DNA from: Treponema sp. UBA4377
Lineage (GTDB): Bacteria; Spirochaetota; Spirochaetia; Treponematales; Treponemataceae
Length of the DNA: 28,492 nucleotides
Assembly (NCBI GenBank): GCA_002391235.1
Contig: DGRX01000023.1
Span: 4,881-33,372 of the forward strand
Direction of reading: 5' to 3'
Below are positions 28,489 through 28,492 of the stretch, piece by piece (position 1 is the stretch's first letter; each line of letters opens with the position of its first letter). A program made the translations under genes and the position numbers. The notes under the pieces were generated by a model. That model was not told the DNA's origin, searched no databases, and worked only from the letters and a program-made list of their open reading frames with translations.

Positions 28489-28492
28489 TGTG

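Overview
The window looks like chromosomal DNA of a host-associated spirochaete, most likely a gut or rumen Treponema. The basis is an integron whose integrase points the same way as its cassettes (an arrangement I recall from Treponema denticola), many lipoproteins with short lipobox signal peptides, a eukaryote-like NADP isocitrate dehydrogenase, and MutS2 and RsgA genes beside tRNAs. The genus is an inference; no rRNA is present.

Layout. 1-4228: the integrase end of a chromosomal integron. intI (minus) reads toward at least two gene cassettes, also on the minus strand. One complete attC (985-1048), the first half of a second (1-26) and a probable attI junction (2106-2112) are visible. A HigB/HigA-type toxin-antitoxin pair on the plus strand sits between intI and the cassettes. 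The cassettes carry four copies of a repeat whose hairpin stem changes sequence while staying paired. 4268-5379: a 'mobile mystery protein' A/B pair (HTH regulator plus Fic enzyme) behind a promoter with a perfect palindrome in its spacer. 5397-10226: metal-related genes on the minus strand. These are a P1B-type ATPase operon with a DUF6110-like membrane protein and an HMA-like protein, a DUF3793-flavodoxin operon, and a ZIP transporter. The two operons share the same promoter-operator design (TTAGCAT-N3-CTAA over the -10 box), suggesting one metal-responsive repressor.

10290-10596: a small acidic protein with its own promoter and terminator. 10599-18279: a surface-lipoprotein operon. It contains a frameshifted lipoprotein, a 1503-residue lipoprotein that contains what looks like the calcium-binding and pore-forming part of anthrax protective antigen, and a lipoprotein with a bacterial Ig-like domain and an SGNH/GDSL hydrolase. 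The protective-antigen-like module is the most striking content. 18302-19695: icd and its terminator. 19710-24514: a minus-strand run that mixes GC-rich core genes (an M24 peptidase, pgsA) with AT-rich small membrane proteins and an orphan BrnA antitoxin. 24527-24716: a 190-bp fold-back element. 24743-28488: mutS2, rsgA, tRNA-Glu(CTC) and tRNA-Gln(CTG).

Across the window, at least six promoters place the -10 box only 6-8 nt before the start codon, so leaderless mRNAs appear common in this organism.
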